This document shows positions 1 to 7,409 of a DNA stretch of 17,450 nucleotides, one piece after another. Below the pieces are notes generated by a model, which was not told the origin of the DNA, did no database searches, and saw nothing but the letters and a program-made list of their open reading frames with translations. A program made the position numbers and the translations under genes. Source of the stretch: JADGGM01 sp035277485 (GTDB taxonomy: Bacteria > Gemmatimonadota > Gemmatimonadetes > Gemmatimonadales > Gemmatimonadaceae). Position 1 is the first letter of the stretch; every line of letters begins with the position of its first letter. The DNA is taken from NCBI GenBank assembly GCA_035277485.1, contig DATEKK010000110.1, positions 1 to 17,450 on the forward strand. The letters run 5' to 3'.

Positions 1-3
1 GCG

Positions 4-26
4 CCGCCTAAGGATTATCTTAGCGG
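4..26. terminator. Possible small hairpin at the left edge
   Basis: The arms ctaag (8-12) and cttag (19-23) pair around a 6-nt loop. The stem continues as ccg/cgg after a single bulged base. It may end a gene lying left of the window. There is no T-run, so the assignment is weak. Confidence 0.25.
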
Positions 27-30
27 TCCC

Positions 31-107
31 CTTCCCTCAGGCTGCGGCAGCAGCCGCTTCCCCCAGCGGCTGCGCTTCCCTCAGGCGGCGCCAGCCGCCG
101 CTTCCCC
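31..107. repeat. Two tandem copies of a 33-bp palindromic unit (REP-like)
   Basis: Positions 31-63 and 75-107 are two 33-nt copies that begin CTTCCCTCAGGC and end GCCGCTTCCCC, with a 44-bp period. They differ only in the middle. Copy 2 holds a ggcggc/gccgcc stem (84-89/94-99). A perfect 9-bp stem, gcagccgct/agcggctgc (50-58/65-73), bridges copy 1 and the spacer. On the minus strand the unit edge reads GGGGAAGCGGC, related to the GGGGAAGCG core of the hairpins at 9791-9844 and 14036-14079. It looks like an intergenic repeat family and could also act as a terminator for an upstream gene. Confidence 0.7.
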
Positions 108-126
108 ATCAGGTTTACTTTCCGTC

Positions 127-534
127 ATGCTAGAAACCGAAGTTGCGCGGCAGCGCTTGGGCGCGCTGCGCCGGGCGCTGCTGGCGTTGCACAAGACGCT
201 CGTGTATTCCGAGCGGCGAACGTTCGAGCGCGTGGTCGGACACGTGTCATCGAGCGGCGAGCTGCTGCAGCTCGTGATTCACGATCCATGGTTCGTGTGG
301 CTGCGGCCGATTTCCGCGCTCGTGGTCGAGATCGATGAGCGGCTCGACGCAGAAGAGCCGCCGACGATGGCCGACGTGCACGGTCTCATGAGTACGGCGC
401 GGACGTTGCTCACGCCCGTCGAAGAAGGAGTAGGTTTCGGGACGCACTACTACGAGGCGCTCCAGCGCGACCCGGATGTCGTGCTGGCGCACGCCGAAGT
501 TTCCAAAGTGCTCGCGACGGACACCGACAAATGA
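127..534 (+). CDS. Conserved hypothetical protein (135 aa)
   Basis: I cannot assign a named function. The protein is soluble, acidic-to-neutral and mostly helical by composition, with no signal peptide or membrane segment. A Trp-rich central block, HDPWFVWLRPISALVVEIDE (about residues 52-71), looks like the conserved core and resembles uncharacterised proteins I associate with proteobacteria and Gemmatimonadota. The ATG at 127 follows a weak purine stretch (aggttt, 111-116). Its TGA stop overlaps the ATG of the downstream DUF4342 gene (ATGA, 531-534), so the two are probably translationally coupled. The coding sequence is certain from codon pattern and overlap; the function is unknown. Confidence 0.8.
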   Translation: MLETEVARQRLGALRRALLALHKTLVYSERRTFERVVGHVSSSGELLQLVIHDPWFVWLRPISALVVEIDERLDAEEPPTMADVHGLMSTARTLLTPVEEGVGFGTHYYEALQRDPDVVLAHAEVSKVLATDTDK

Positions 535-845
535 CCGACCAGAACTCTTCCAAGGGGTACGCGATGACGCCAACGACACCGCCTCCATCGTCCGAGGGAA
601 AGGTTCACACCGAGGAGCACAAGGTGAGCGGAGAGCGCTTGTTGTCGCGCGTGAAGGAGCTCGTTCACGAGGGCAACATCCGGCGGATCACCATCAAGAA
701 CGACCAGGGTCACACGCTGATGGAAGTGCCGCTCACGGTGGGCGTGGTGGGCGCGGTGCTGCTGCCGATCTGGGTGGCGATCGGCGCTTTGGCGGCGCTT
801 GCCGCGAACTACACGCTGGTGGTGGAGAAGGTCGAGAAGACCTGA
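531..845 (+). CDS. DUF4342 domain small membrane protein (104 aa)
   Basis: A small protein with a low-complexity Thr/Pro/Ser N-terminus. It is followed by the typical DUF4342 core from about residue 27: a helix (HKVSGERLLSRVKELVHEGN), a basic strand (RRITIKN), then EVPLTVGVVGAVLLPIWVAI leading into a hydrophobic stretch near residues 67-93, and a charged tail. The family is poorly characterised and often found in stress or envelope contexts. The ATG at 531 gives a four-base overlap with the preceding stop. A second in-frame ATG at 564 has a better ribosome-binding site (aagggg, 552-557, 6-nt spacer), so the true protein may lack the first 11 residues. It ends 10 bp from the converging transporter gene. 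Confidence 0.8.
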   Translation: MTDQNSSKGYAMTPTTPPPSSEGKVHTEEHKVSGERLLSRVKELVHEGNIRRITIKNDQGHTLMEVPLTVGVVGAVLLPIWVAIGALAALAANYTLVVEKVEKT

Positions 846-855
846 CGTTAGGCGG

Positions 856-2445
856 TCAGCGGTCGCGCGAGCGTTCGCGCGCCGCGGCGCGGAGCGGCTC
901 GGGGGTGGTCCACCACTCGACGGCGCCGAGGACGGCGTCCACCAGGATCGCGAGCACGGCCGCCGGGATGGCGCCCGACAGAATGAGCCGCGTGTCGTTG
1001 AGGGCGAGACCGGTGGCGATCGGCTCGCCTAACCCGCCGGCACCGATGAACGCGGCCAGCGTGGCCGTGCCGACATCGATGACCGCGGCCGTGCGGATGC
1101 CGGCCATGATCCCGGGCGCCGCGAGCGGCGTGCGCACCCAGCGCAGCACCTGGGCGGGCGTCATGCCTAACGCGCGGCCGGCGGCCACGGCGGACGGGTC
1201 CGCGTCGCGGACGGCGGTGAACGTGCCGCGCACGATCGGATAGAGCGAATAGAGCCACAGCGCCACGAGCGCCGGCCACACACCCACGCCCAACAACGGG
1301 ATCATGATCGCGAGCAGGGCGATGCTCGGGATCGTCTGCAGCACGCCCACGGCCCGGATCACCGGCTCGGCCGCGGGGCGCCGGCGCTCGAGCCACAGCG
1401 CGAGCGGGACGCCCGCGAGCATGCCGGCCACGAGCGGCACCGCCACGAGCAGCAGGTGGCGCACGGTGTCGTTCCACAGGGTCGCCCTGCGCTGCCACAG
1501 ATAGGCGAGGAACCCCGGACGCGACGCCTCGGGCTGCGCCGCCGCGGCGCTCGCCCCTTTCGTTAGGCCGATGGACGAGAGCGCCGATGCGGCCACGGCG
1601 GCGACCGACTCGCCGCCGATCTCCACGCGCTGATTGAGCGCCCGCATCACCGGTGCGCTGAGGCGGCCGCTCAGTTCCGTCAGGACCGTGACCGCCGCGG
1701 GGTCATCGCGCTGCACTCGTGCGCCGACGAGCGCGGCCGCCTGATACGGCGGGAAGAAGTGCCTGTCGTCTTCGAGCACCACGAGGCCGTAGCGGGCAAT
1801 CGATCCGTCGGTGGAATAGCCATCCACGATGTCCACCTTGCCGGCGGCGAGCGCGCGATACTTGAGCGCCTGGTTGAGCGGCCGCACCGCGGCGAAGTGG
1901 AGTCCGTAGGCGTGCGCGAGGCCCGGAAGGCCGTCGGGCCGGCCGATGAAGTCGGGCGTGAATCCGGCAGTCAGCTTGGGCGCGACGGCCGCCAGGTCGC
2001 TGAGCGTGCGCAGGCGGTACCGGCCCGCGGTGCCCGCGCGCACGGCAATCGCATACGTGTTCTCGAAGCCTAACGGAGGCAGCCACCGGATGCCCCAGCG
2101 CTGCTCGAACGCGCGCTGGACCGTATCGAACACCGCGGCCGCGTCGTGCATCGGCTGGGCATGGAGCACGGCGAGCAGGCCGGTGCCGGTATACTCGGGG
2201 TAGACGTCGATCGCGCCCGACTGCAGCGCCGCGAACGCGACCTCCGTCGCGCCGAGTCCGGGGCGCCGGTCGACGGCGATGCCGCGCGACTCGAGCAGTT
2301 GCGCGAACATCTCGGCCAACAGATACGATTCGCCGAACGGCTTGGAGGCCACCACCACCGGACGGCCGGCGGTCTGCGCCGTCGCCGCCATTCCGTTAGG
2401 CACGAGCAGCGCGGCCGACGCGATCGCGGCCACCAGCCGCCGCAT
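856..2445 (-). CDS. Osmoprotectant-type ABC transporter, fused substrate-binding protein and permease (529 aa)
   Basis: Single-chain OpuC/OsmF-type importer component. Residues 1-25 form a signal peptide. Residues 28-295 are a type II substrate-binding domain with the family motifs YPEYTGTG (82-89), DGYSTDGSI (208-216) and LEDDRHFFPPYQ (224-235). An Ala-rich linker (296-310) leads to a permease domain (about 325-512) with LQTIPSIALLAIMIPLLGVG and the EAA coupling loop around 421-444, ending near GAGGLGEPI. Family substrates are glycine betaine, choline, carnitine, ergothioneine and similar compounds; the substrate here cannot be read from sequence. The ATG at 2445 overlaps the ATPase stop (TGATG) and has GAGG (2453-2456 on the minus strand) 7 nt upstream. 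Longer in-frame extensions to 2871 only shadow the ATPase gene. Domain order is binding protein first, the reverse of the common permease-first fusion. Confidence 0.92.
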   Translation of the reverse strand: MRRLVAAIASAALLVPNGMAATAQTAGRPVVVASKPFGESYLLAEMFAQLLESRGIAVDRRPGLGATEVAFAALQSGAIDVYPEYTGTGLLAVLHAQPMHDAAAVFDTVQRAFEQRWGIRWLPPLGFENTYAIAVRAGTAGRYRLRTLSDLAAVAPKLTAGFTPDFIGRPDGLPGLAHAYGLHFAAVRPLNQALKYRALAAGKVDIVDGYSTDGSIARYGLVVLEDDRHFFPPYQAAALVGARVQRDDPAAVTVLTELSGRLSAPVMRALNQRVEIGGESVAAVAASALSSIGLTKGASAAAAQPEASRPGFLAYLWQRRATLWNDTVRHLLLVAVPLVAGMLAGVPLALWLERRRPAAEPVIRAVGVLQTIPSIALLAIMIPLLGVGVWPALVALWLYSLYPIVRGTFTAVRDADPSAVAAGRALGMTPAQVLRWVRTPLAAPGIMAGIRTAAVIDVGTATLAAFIGAGGLGEPIATGLALNDTRLILSGAIPAAVLAILVDAVLGAVEWWTTPEPLRAAARERSRDR

Positions 2446-3182
2446 CACGCCGCCTCGACGCCCGCGCGCGCCAACAGCGCCGACACGTACGGCGTCGCCG
2501 GCGCGCCGCGGATGTCGTCCGGCGGCGCCTGCTGCTCCACGCGTCCCGCGCGCATCACCACCACCTGCGTGGCCAACCGGAACGCCTCGTGGAGGTCGTG
2601 CGTCACCAGCACGAGCGTGAGCGATGACCGCTCGCGCAGCGTGATCATCATCGCCTGGAGGTCCGAGCGCGCGATCGCGTCGAGCGCGCCGAACGGCTCG
2701 TCGAGGAGCACGAGCGATTGGCCGCCGGCCACGGCGCGCGCGACGGCAGCGCGCTGTTGTTGTCCGCCCGACAGCTCGTGCGGCCATCGCTCTCCCATCG
2801 TGGTCTCGAGGCCCACCGCCGCAATCGCACGATCGGCACGCGCCGTCGCATCGGCCGCGCCATCCAGCCACGGTACGAGCGCGACGTTGCGACGCACGCG
2901 CCAGTGCGGCAATAGCCCGCCGTCCTGCGGCACATAACCGATGGCGCGGCGCAGCGCCACCGGCTCACTCTGCAGCACGTCCGTGCCGAACACGGAGATC
3001 CGTCCGGCATCGAACGGTACCAATCGATTGATGCACCGGAGCAGCGTGGTCTTGCCGGAGCCGCTCTCACCGACCAGGGCGACGCACGCGCCCTGCGGGG
3101 CGTTGACCGAGACGTCGATCAGGGCGTGGACGCCGCCGTACGACTTGGAAACCCGCTCGATGAGAACGGCCGGTCCGGTCAC
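2445..3182 (-). CDS. ABC transporter ATP-binding protein, osmoprotectant (OpuCA/YehX-like) type (245 aa)
   Basis: ATPase that powers the downstream permease fusion. Visible motifs are Walker A GESGSGKT (38-45), Q-loop Gln86, signature LSGGQ (137-141), Walker B LVLLDEP (157-163), D-loop GALD (165-168) and H-loop His195. At 245 aa it stops right after the nucleotide-binding domain and lacks the C-terminal CBS pair that senses ionic strength in OpuA-type ATPases. Its GTG start at 3182 overlaps the stop of the M28 peptidase gene (GTGA), and an AGGCGG stretch just upstream, part of a GTTAGGC copy, can serve as ribosome-binding site. Its own stop overlaps the next start. With the fused permease, two genes supply a complete importer. 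Confidence 0.95.
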   Translation of the reverse strand: MTGPAVLIERVSKSYGGVHALIDVSVNAPQGACVALVGESGSGKTTLLRCINRLVPFDAGRISVFGTDVLQSEPVALRRAIGYVPQDGGLLPHWRVRRNVALVPWLDGAADATARADRAIAAVGLETTMGERWPHELSGGQQQRAAVARAVAGGQSLVLLDEPFGALDAIARSDLQAMMITLRERSSLTLVLVTHDLHEAFRLATQVVVMRAGRVEQQAPPDDIRGAPATPYVSALLARAGVEAA

Positions 3183-5449
3183 TGCCCGCCTAACGCAGCG
3201 GCGGCCGAGTCGACGAGGGCGGCTTCATCGGTGAGGGCAGCGGCCACCACAGGAATCTGCTGGCTCGCCTCCGGGAAGTCGCGCTGCTCGATCGCCTCGC
3301 GCACCGCGGGAATGGTCTTGACGCCGTACCCGGTGTAGAACCCGGGCGCGTACAGCTCGTGCACGTACCACGGGCGGCGCGGCAGACCCTGCGCGTTCGT
3401 GAGACGCCGCTCACTCTGGAGCACGATGGCGTTCACGCGCGCGAGCACGTCGGCGTTAGGCGCGCCGTGCGCGGTCGCCGCGGCCGCCGCCTTCGCGTAC
3501 CGGTCGGCGCTCCGCGTGAGCGAGTCGACCGCGTTGTCGAGCGGCGAGAAATCGATGTGCGGCGGAACGGCCTCGGTCTTGGGCGCCGCCGTCGGCGACC
3601 ACGGATCGGACGTCGCCGCGAACACGCCCTCGGCGATCTCACGGTTCTGCTCGACTGTGCTGTCGCGCTCCGCGTCGAGAAGCTTCTGGAGCTCGCCCAC
3701 GTAGCCGTGCACCGTGTTGGCGAGATCCGTGAAATCGAACGGCAGCAGATCGGCGTCGGCCAGGCGCATCACCATCGTGCCGCCGGTCTGCGCGAGCGCG
3801 CGGCCGTACACGAACGACGTGTCGCCGAAGTGCGTGTACCAGTAAAAGTCATCGTAAATCGAATGGTACACGCCCGCGCTGCTCACCTCGCCGCCGTAGC
3901 CGATGTTGAGCGACGCGATGCCCAGATGCTGGAGGAACGGTGTGTAGTCCGAGCCCGAGCCGAGTGCAGCGATCGGCACTTCGCCCGAGGGGGCACGCAG
4001 CTTTTGCCGTTCGTCGGCGGAGCGTGAGCGTTGGATGTGCGCGAGCTCGGAGCGCTTCCACACGGTGAGGTGTGTCTCGGGGTCCTGGATGGAGCGCGCC
4101 ACGTCGTTGACGAACCGCTGCAGCGTGTGCGATCCGCCCACGTTGAGATAGCCGCGGTCGTTGCCGTCGCTGTTGATGTAGGCCACGCCCTTGGCCTCGA
4201 GCTCGTCGGCGTGCGTCTCGACCCATTCGGTGCTGCCTAACAGACCGGGCTCCTCGCCGTCCCAGGCCGCGTAGACGATGGTGCGCTTCGGGTGCCAGCC
4301 CTGCCGCACCAGGTCGCCTAACGCACGGGCCTCGTCGAGCAGCGCCGACTGGCCGGAGAGCGGATCGCCCGCGCCGTTCACCCAGCCGTCGTGGTGGTTG
4401 CCGCGGATCACCCACTGATCGGGATACGTCGATCCCTTGAGCATCGCGATCACGTCGTAGATCGGCTTGGTGGACCAGTCCGACTTGACGCGCAGGTGCA
4501 CGCGCGCGGCGCCGGGTCCCATGTGGTACGTGAGGGGCAGCGCGCCGCGCCACTCGGGCGGTGCCACGGGACCCGTCATCGCCGCGAGCAGCGGCTGCGC
4601 GTCGCCATACGAGATGGGCAGCACCGGAATTTTCGTGAGCGTCTTCGCTTCGGCCAGCGTTAGGCGCTTGGCGCCGGGGACCGCGCCGACGCCGGGCGTG
4701 AGCGGGTCGCCGGAGTAGAGCGGCATGTCGGCCACGCTGCCGCGCTGCACCCCATCGCGCGGACGGAACGGACCTTTCGGGAACACGTCGCCCTGTGCGT
4801 AGCCGTCGTCGCGCGGATCGGAGTAGATGAGACAGCCGATCGCGCCGTGCTCGGCCGCGACTTTTGGTTTGATGCCGCGCCACGAACCGCCGTACCGCGC
4901 AATCACGATCGCGCCTGTTACCGAGATCCCGTGTCGCGCGAGCTCGTCGTAGTCCGAGGGCACGCCGTAGTTCACGTACACGAGCGGACCGGTGACGTCG
5001 CCGTCGGCCGAATACGCGTTGTACGACGGCAGCTGCTCGTCGTGCTGCGACGATGTCGGGTCGCCCGCTACAGTGGGTTCCTCGAGCTTGGCCGTGAAAT
5101 GCGTTGGAGCGACGAGCTCCACGAGCCGCTCGCGCGGTGTGGGAAACAGGACGTCGAACTGCTCGATGTGCGCATCCCATCCGAACGACTTGAAGCGCGA
5201 GAGGAGCCATTCGGCGTTGTCGTGATCGTACGGCGACCCGACGTGATGCGGCCGCGCGGACAAGCGGCGCATGTTCGCCCGAATCGTGTCGGGCGACGGA
5301 ATGGCGGCGAACTTCGATTCCCAATCGAGCTCGATGCGAGCCGATTCGGCGGAGAATCCGGGCAGGGTGTTGGTGGACGGTGGCGTCGTGATCGGCAGGA
5401 ACGCGATCGCGGCAACGGAGGAGGCGGTGAGCAAACCGATTCGTCGCAT
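3179..5449 (-). CDS. Secreted M28B metallopeptidase, glutamate carboxypeptidase II / folate-hydrolase-like (756 aa)
   Basis: Zinc exopeptidase of the PSMA/transferrin-receptor-like branch. A signal peptide (MRRIGLLTASSVAAIAFLP) precedes a protease-associated domain (about 100-310), the M28 catalytic domain (about 325-565) and a helical dimerisation domain (about 575-750). Zinc ligands align with human GCPII at a near-constant offset: His352, Asp362, Glu400, Asp428, His529, with general base Glu399 (motif AAWDGEEPGLLGSTEW). The glutamate-pinning lysine of GCPII (Lys699) appears replaced by glycine in my by-eye alignment, so a C-terminal glutamate substrate is not assured. The frame is open to 5554, but the ATG at 5449 starts the signal peptide directly and is preferred. 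It is the first gene of an apparent operon with the ABC importer. Confidence 0.92.
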   Translation of the reverse strand: MRRIGLLTASSVAAIAFLPITTPPSTNTLPGFSAESARIELDWESKFAAIPSPDTIRANMRRLSARPHHVGSPYDHDNAEWLLSRFKSFGWDAHIEQFDVLFPTPRERLVELVAPTHFTAKLEEPTVAGDPTSSQHDEQLPSYNAYSADGDVTGPLVYVNYGVPSDYDELARHGISVTGAIVIARYGGSWRGIKPKVAAEHGAIGCLIYSDPRDDGYAQGDVFPKGPFRPRDGVQRGSVADMPLYSGDPLTPGVGAVPGAKRLTLAEAKTLTKIPVLPISYGDAQPLLAAMTGPVAPPEWRGALPLTYHMGPGAARVHLRVKSDWSTKPIYDVIAMLKGSTYPDQWVIRGNHHDGWVNGAGDPLSGQSALLDEARALGDLVRQGWHPKRTIVYAAWDGEEPGLLGSTEWVETHADELEAKGVAYINSDGNDRGYLNVGGSHTLQRFVNDVARSIQDPETHLTVWKRSELAHIQRSRSADERQKLRAPSGEVPIAALGSGSDYTPFLQHLGIASLNIGYGGEVSSAGVYHSIYDDFYWYTHFGDTSFVYGRALAQTGGTMVMRLADADLLPFDFTDLANTVHGYVGELQKLLDAERDSTVEQNREIAEGVFAATSDPWSPTAAPKTEAVPPHIDFSPLDNAVDSLTRSADRYAKAAAAATAHGAPNADVLARVNAIVLQSERRLTNAQGLPRRPWYVHELYAPGFYTGYGVKTIPAVREAIEQRDFPEASQQIPVVAAALTDEAALVDSAAAALGGQ

Positions 5450-5553
5450 TACGGAACTCGAGTGTGGAGTGAGGACGCTGGGGAATATGCGGTCAGGAAA
5501 CGGGCATCCGCCACGACATGGAAACATCTGGTGGGTGTCCGTTGACATCAGCA

Positions 5554-5581
5554 TTGCCGCACGGGTCAGAGCCCATACTAT
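5554..5581 (+). promoter_or_regulatory. Candidate sigma70-like promoter for the outer-membrane protein gene
   Basis: TTGCCG (5554-5559) and TACTAT (5576-5581) are separated by 16 bp, each 4/6 to consensus. Transcription would begin near 5588, giving a leader of about 32 nt before the ATG at 5620. It lies in the 170-bp divergent gap between the M28 operon and this gene. Inference from pattern only. Confidence 0.3.
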
Positions 5582-5608
5582 GGAGCGCCACCCCCATCAT
5601 CTCTAACC

Positions 5609-5613
5609 GGGAG
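5609..5613 (+). promoter_or_regulatory. Ribosome-binding site fixing the start at 5620
   Basis: GGGAG sits 6 nt before the ATG at 5620. This supports that start over the upstream in-frame ATG at 5518, whose product would not begin with a signal peptide. Confidence 0.6.
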
Positions 5614-5619
5614 TCCCCC

Positions 5620-6336
5620 ATGCACCCGGTAGTACGAGTCACCAGGACGGCATCTCTCCTGCTTGTCCTCACCCTTGGTGCGTCCGTCACACAATTCACA
5701 AGTGCTCAAGTAGTCACGCCGCCCAGCAACGCGCATCCCGGAGTGGGGATGTCGCTCGCATTCCGATCATCACTGCTCGGATTCGGCCTCGAGGCGGAAA
5801 AGCTCATCGGCGGGCATGTCGGCGCGCGCGTCGGCTACAGCTACATGAGCTTCAGCGCGAACCACACGCAGTCGGACATCTCGTACGCCGCGTCGCTCAA
5901 GATCAGCTCGTTCGAAGCGCTCGCGGACTACTATCCGGGCGCGTTCAAGAGCTTCCACATCACCGGTGGCATCGCGACCAATCCGCTCACCATCAGCGGC
6001 ACCGGCGTCACGAACTCGGGATCGTTCAAGATCAACGGCCACAGCTATACCGCCGAGCAAGTGGGTACACTCTCGGCGGCGGGGAAATTCCCTGGTGTGA
6101 GTCCATACGTGGGGATCGGCACCGGAACGCCGGCACGCGGCGGGCCGATCGAATTTTTGTTCGACCTTGGCGCGGTGCTCGGGAAGCCGACGATTAACTT
6201 GGGAGCGACCGGAGCCGCGAGCGATCCCGAGCTCGCGACGGACTTGCAAGCACAGAGTGCTACGACGCAACATGATGTGCGCAAGTACCTCAAGGTGTAT
6301 CCGGTTCTTTCAATCGGCATAGGCTATCGATTCTGA
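5620..6336 (+). CDS. Outer-membrane beta-barrel protein (238 aa)
   Basis: A signal peptide (about residues 1-30, with LLLVLTLGASV as hydrophobic core and cleavage near TSAQ) is followed by alternating hydrophobic/polar strands rich in Gly, Ser and Thr, such as ARVGYSYMSFSA and the final strand ending GIGYRF. The C-terminal Phe in an amphipathic last strand is the usual BAM-recognition signature. It resembles small OmpW/OmpA-type barrels, but I cannot name a ligand or family. The start at 5620 is chosen for its GGGAG ribosome-binding site and signal peptide. The downstream Asp-box gene begins inside its stop codon, so the two probably form one transcript. Base composition is somewhat less GC-extreme than the neighbours, and it contains no GTTAGGC copy. 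Confidence 0.8.
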   Translation: MHPVVRVTRTASLLLVLTLGASVTQFTSAQVVTPPSNAHPGVGMSLAFRSSLLGFGLEAEKLIGGHVGARVGYSYMSFSANHTQSDISYAASLKISSFEALADYYPGAFKSFHITGGIATNPLTISGTGVTNSGSFKINGHSYTAEQVGTLSAAGKFPGVSPYVGIGTGTPARGGPIEFLFDLGAVLGKPTINLGATGAASDPELATDLQAQSATTQHDVRKYLKVYPVLSIGIGYRF

Positions 6337-7409
6337 CGTCGGCATCCTTTCGCGGGCTCGGCCTGCTTGCGCTCGGCGGCGCGCTGTTCGCTGCCGGCGC
6401 GGGCGCGACGGCGACACGCCCGCGCGCACCTGACATTCGACTCTTTGTCCAACGCAGCGGAACGGCGGCGCTGCTGCAGGATGTGAGCGCCGTCGATTCG
6501 TCCGTCGTGTGGGTGGGCGGACATGCCGCGACGTGGGCGGTCACGTCCGACGGCGGCGCGCACTGGCGGAGCGCCGTGATGCCAAACGCAGATTCGCTGG
6601 AGTTTCGCGACGTCCACGCCGTGGACGCGCGCACCGCGTATCTGCTCTCGAGCGGGCTGGGCGATCGCTCGCGCATCTACAAGACCACCGATGGCGGCGC
6701 CACGTGGGCGCTCGAGTTCACGGCGCACGACCCGAAGGCGTTCTACGACTGCTTCGCCTTCTGGGACGCGACGCACGGCGTGGCGATGAGCGATGCCGTG
6801 GACGGGCACTTTCTCGTGGTGACGACCGCCGACGGCACCCATTGGTCTCCGGTGCCGCCCGCCGCGCTGCCCCGCGCGTTGCCTAACGAGGGCGCGTTCG
6901 CCGCCAGCGGCACCTGCGCCATGGCGCTGCCGCCGGGCGACGCGTGGATCGGCACGGGCAACGGGCCGGCGGCGCGCGTGCTGCGCACCGGGGACCGCGG
7001 CGCCACGTGGGACGTGACGCCGACACCGCTCCCCGCCGACACGTCGGAGGGCATCACCAGCCTGGCCATCCGCGACGCGCGGCACATCGTTGCGTTAGGC
7101 GGACACATTGCGCGCCTGCACGCGTTTCAGGACGAGGTCGCGATCACCGAGAACGGCGGCCGCACGTGGACCATGGGCGGCCGGCTTCCCTTCCCCGGAC
7201 CGGTGTTCGGTGCCGCATATTCCCGATCATCCGAGCCGTGGCTGGTGGCGGTCGGACCGGGCGGCGCCGCCGCGTCCAACGATGACGGGCGCACGTGGAC
7301 GCTCATCGATTCCGCGGCCTACTGGAGCGTCGGCTTCGGCTCCGCGCGTGTCGGCTGGGCCGTCGGACCCAACGGACGCATCACGCGGATAGAGCTTCCG
7401 GCGCGTTAA
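6333..7409 (+). CDS. Secreted Asp-box (BNR/Ycf48-like) beta-propeller protein (about 358 aa)
   Basis: Six Asp-box-type turns are visible: TSDGGAHW, TTDGGATW, TADGTHW, TGDRGATW, TENGGRTW and SNDDGRTW. These mark a sialidase-fold/Ycf48-like propeller. Relatives are often labelled 'oxidoreductase' without proof; the biochemical role is unknown. The first ordinary start (GTG, 6483) would begin inside the first blade. The frame is open further upstream, and from 6333 it encodes a clear signal peptide (GLGLLALGGALFAAGAGA). Between the in-frame stop at 6273 and 6483 there is no ATG, GTG or TTG. The best start is therefore CTG at 6333, which forms a CTGA overlap with the preceding stop and has AGG at 6321-6323. 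ATT at 6330 is the alternative. Confidence 0.8.
   Translation: MTSASFRGLGLLALGGALFAAGAGATATRPRAPDIRLFVQRSGTAALLQDVSAVDSSVVWVGGHAATWAVTSDGGAHWRSAVMPNADSLEFRDVHAVDARTAYLLSSGLGDRSRIYKTTDGGATWALEFTAHDPKAFYDCFAFWDATHGVAMSDAVDGHFLVVTTADGTHWSPVPPAALPRALPNEGAFAASGTCAMALPPGDAWIGTGNGPAARVLRTGDRGATWDVTPTPLPADTSEGITSLAIRDARHIVALGGHIARLHAFQDEVAITENGGRTWTMGGRLPFPGPVFGAAYSRSSEPWLVAVGPGGAAASNDDGRTWTLIDSAAYWSVGFGSARVGWAVGPNGRITRIELPAR

Noticed and set aside
31..107. CRISPR array
   Set aside because: There are only two units, the 'spacer' is 11 bp, the repeats are self-complementary, and no cas gene is near.
476..1243. ORF spanning the DUF4342 gene and the transporter 3' end
   Set aside because: It reads a real gene in the wrong frame and another on the wrong strand; no domain is recognisable.
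2446..2871. N-terminal extension of the receptor-permease gene
   Set aside because: It overlaps the ABC ATPase coding region in another frame, is Arg/Ala-rich, and would bury the signal peptide.
3849..5324. Long antisense-frame ORF inside the M28 gene
   Set aside because: Arg/Ala/Gly-rich composition typical of frame-shadow ORFs in GC-rich DNA, with no domain motifs; the overlapping frame has all the peptidase residues.
5542..5547. Exact TTGACA, as a -35 box for the outer-membrane protein gene
   Set aside because: No acceptable -10 box lies 16-18 bp downstream; the TACTAT box is 28 bp away. A weaker TTGCCG at 5554 fits the spacing better.
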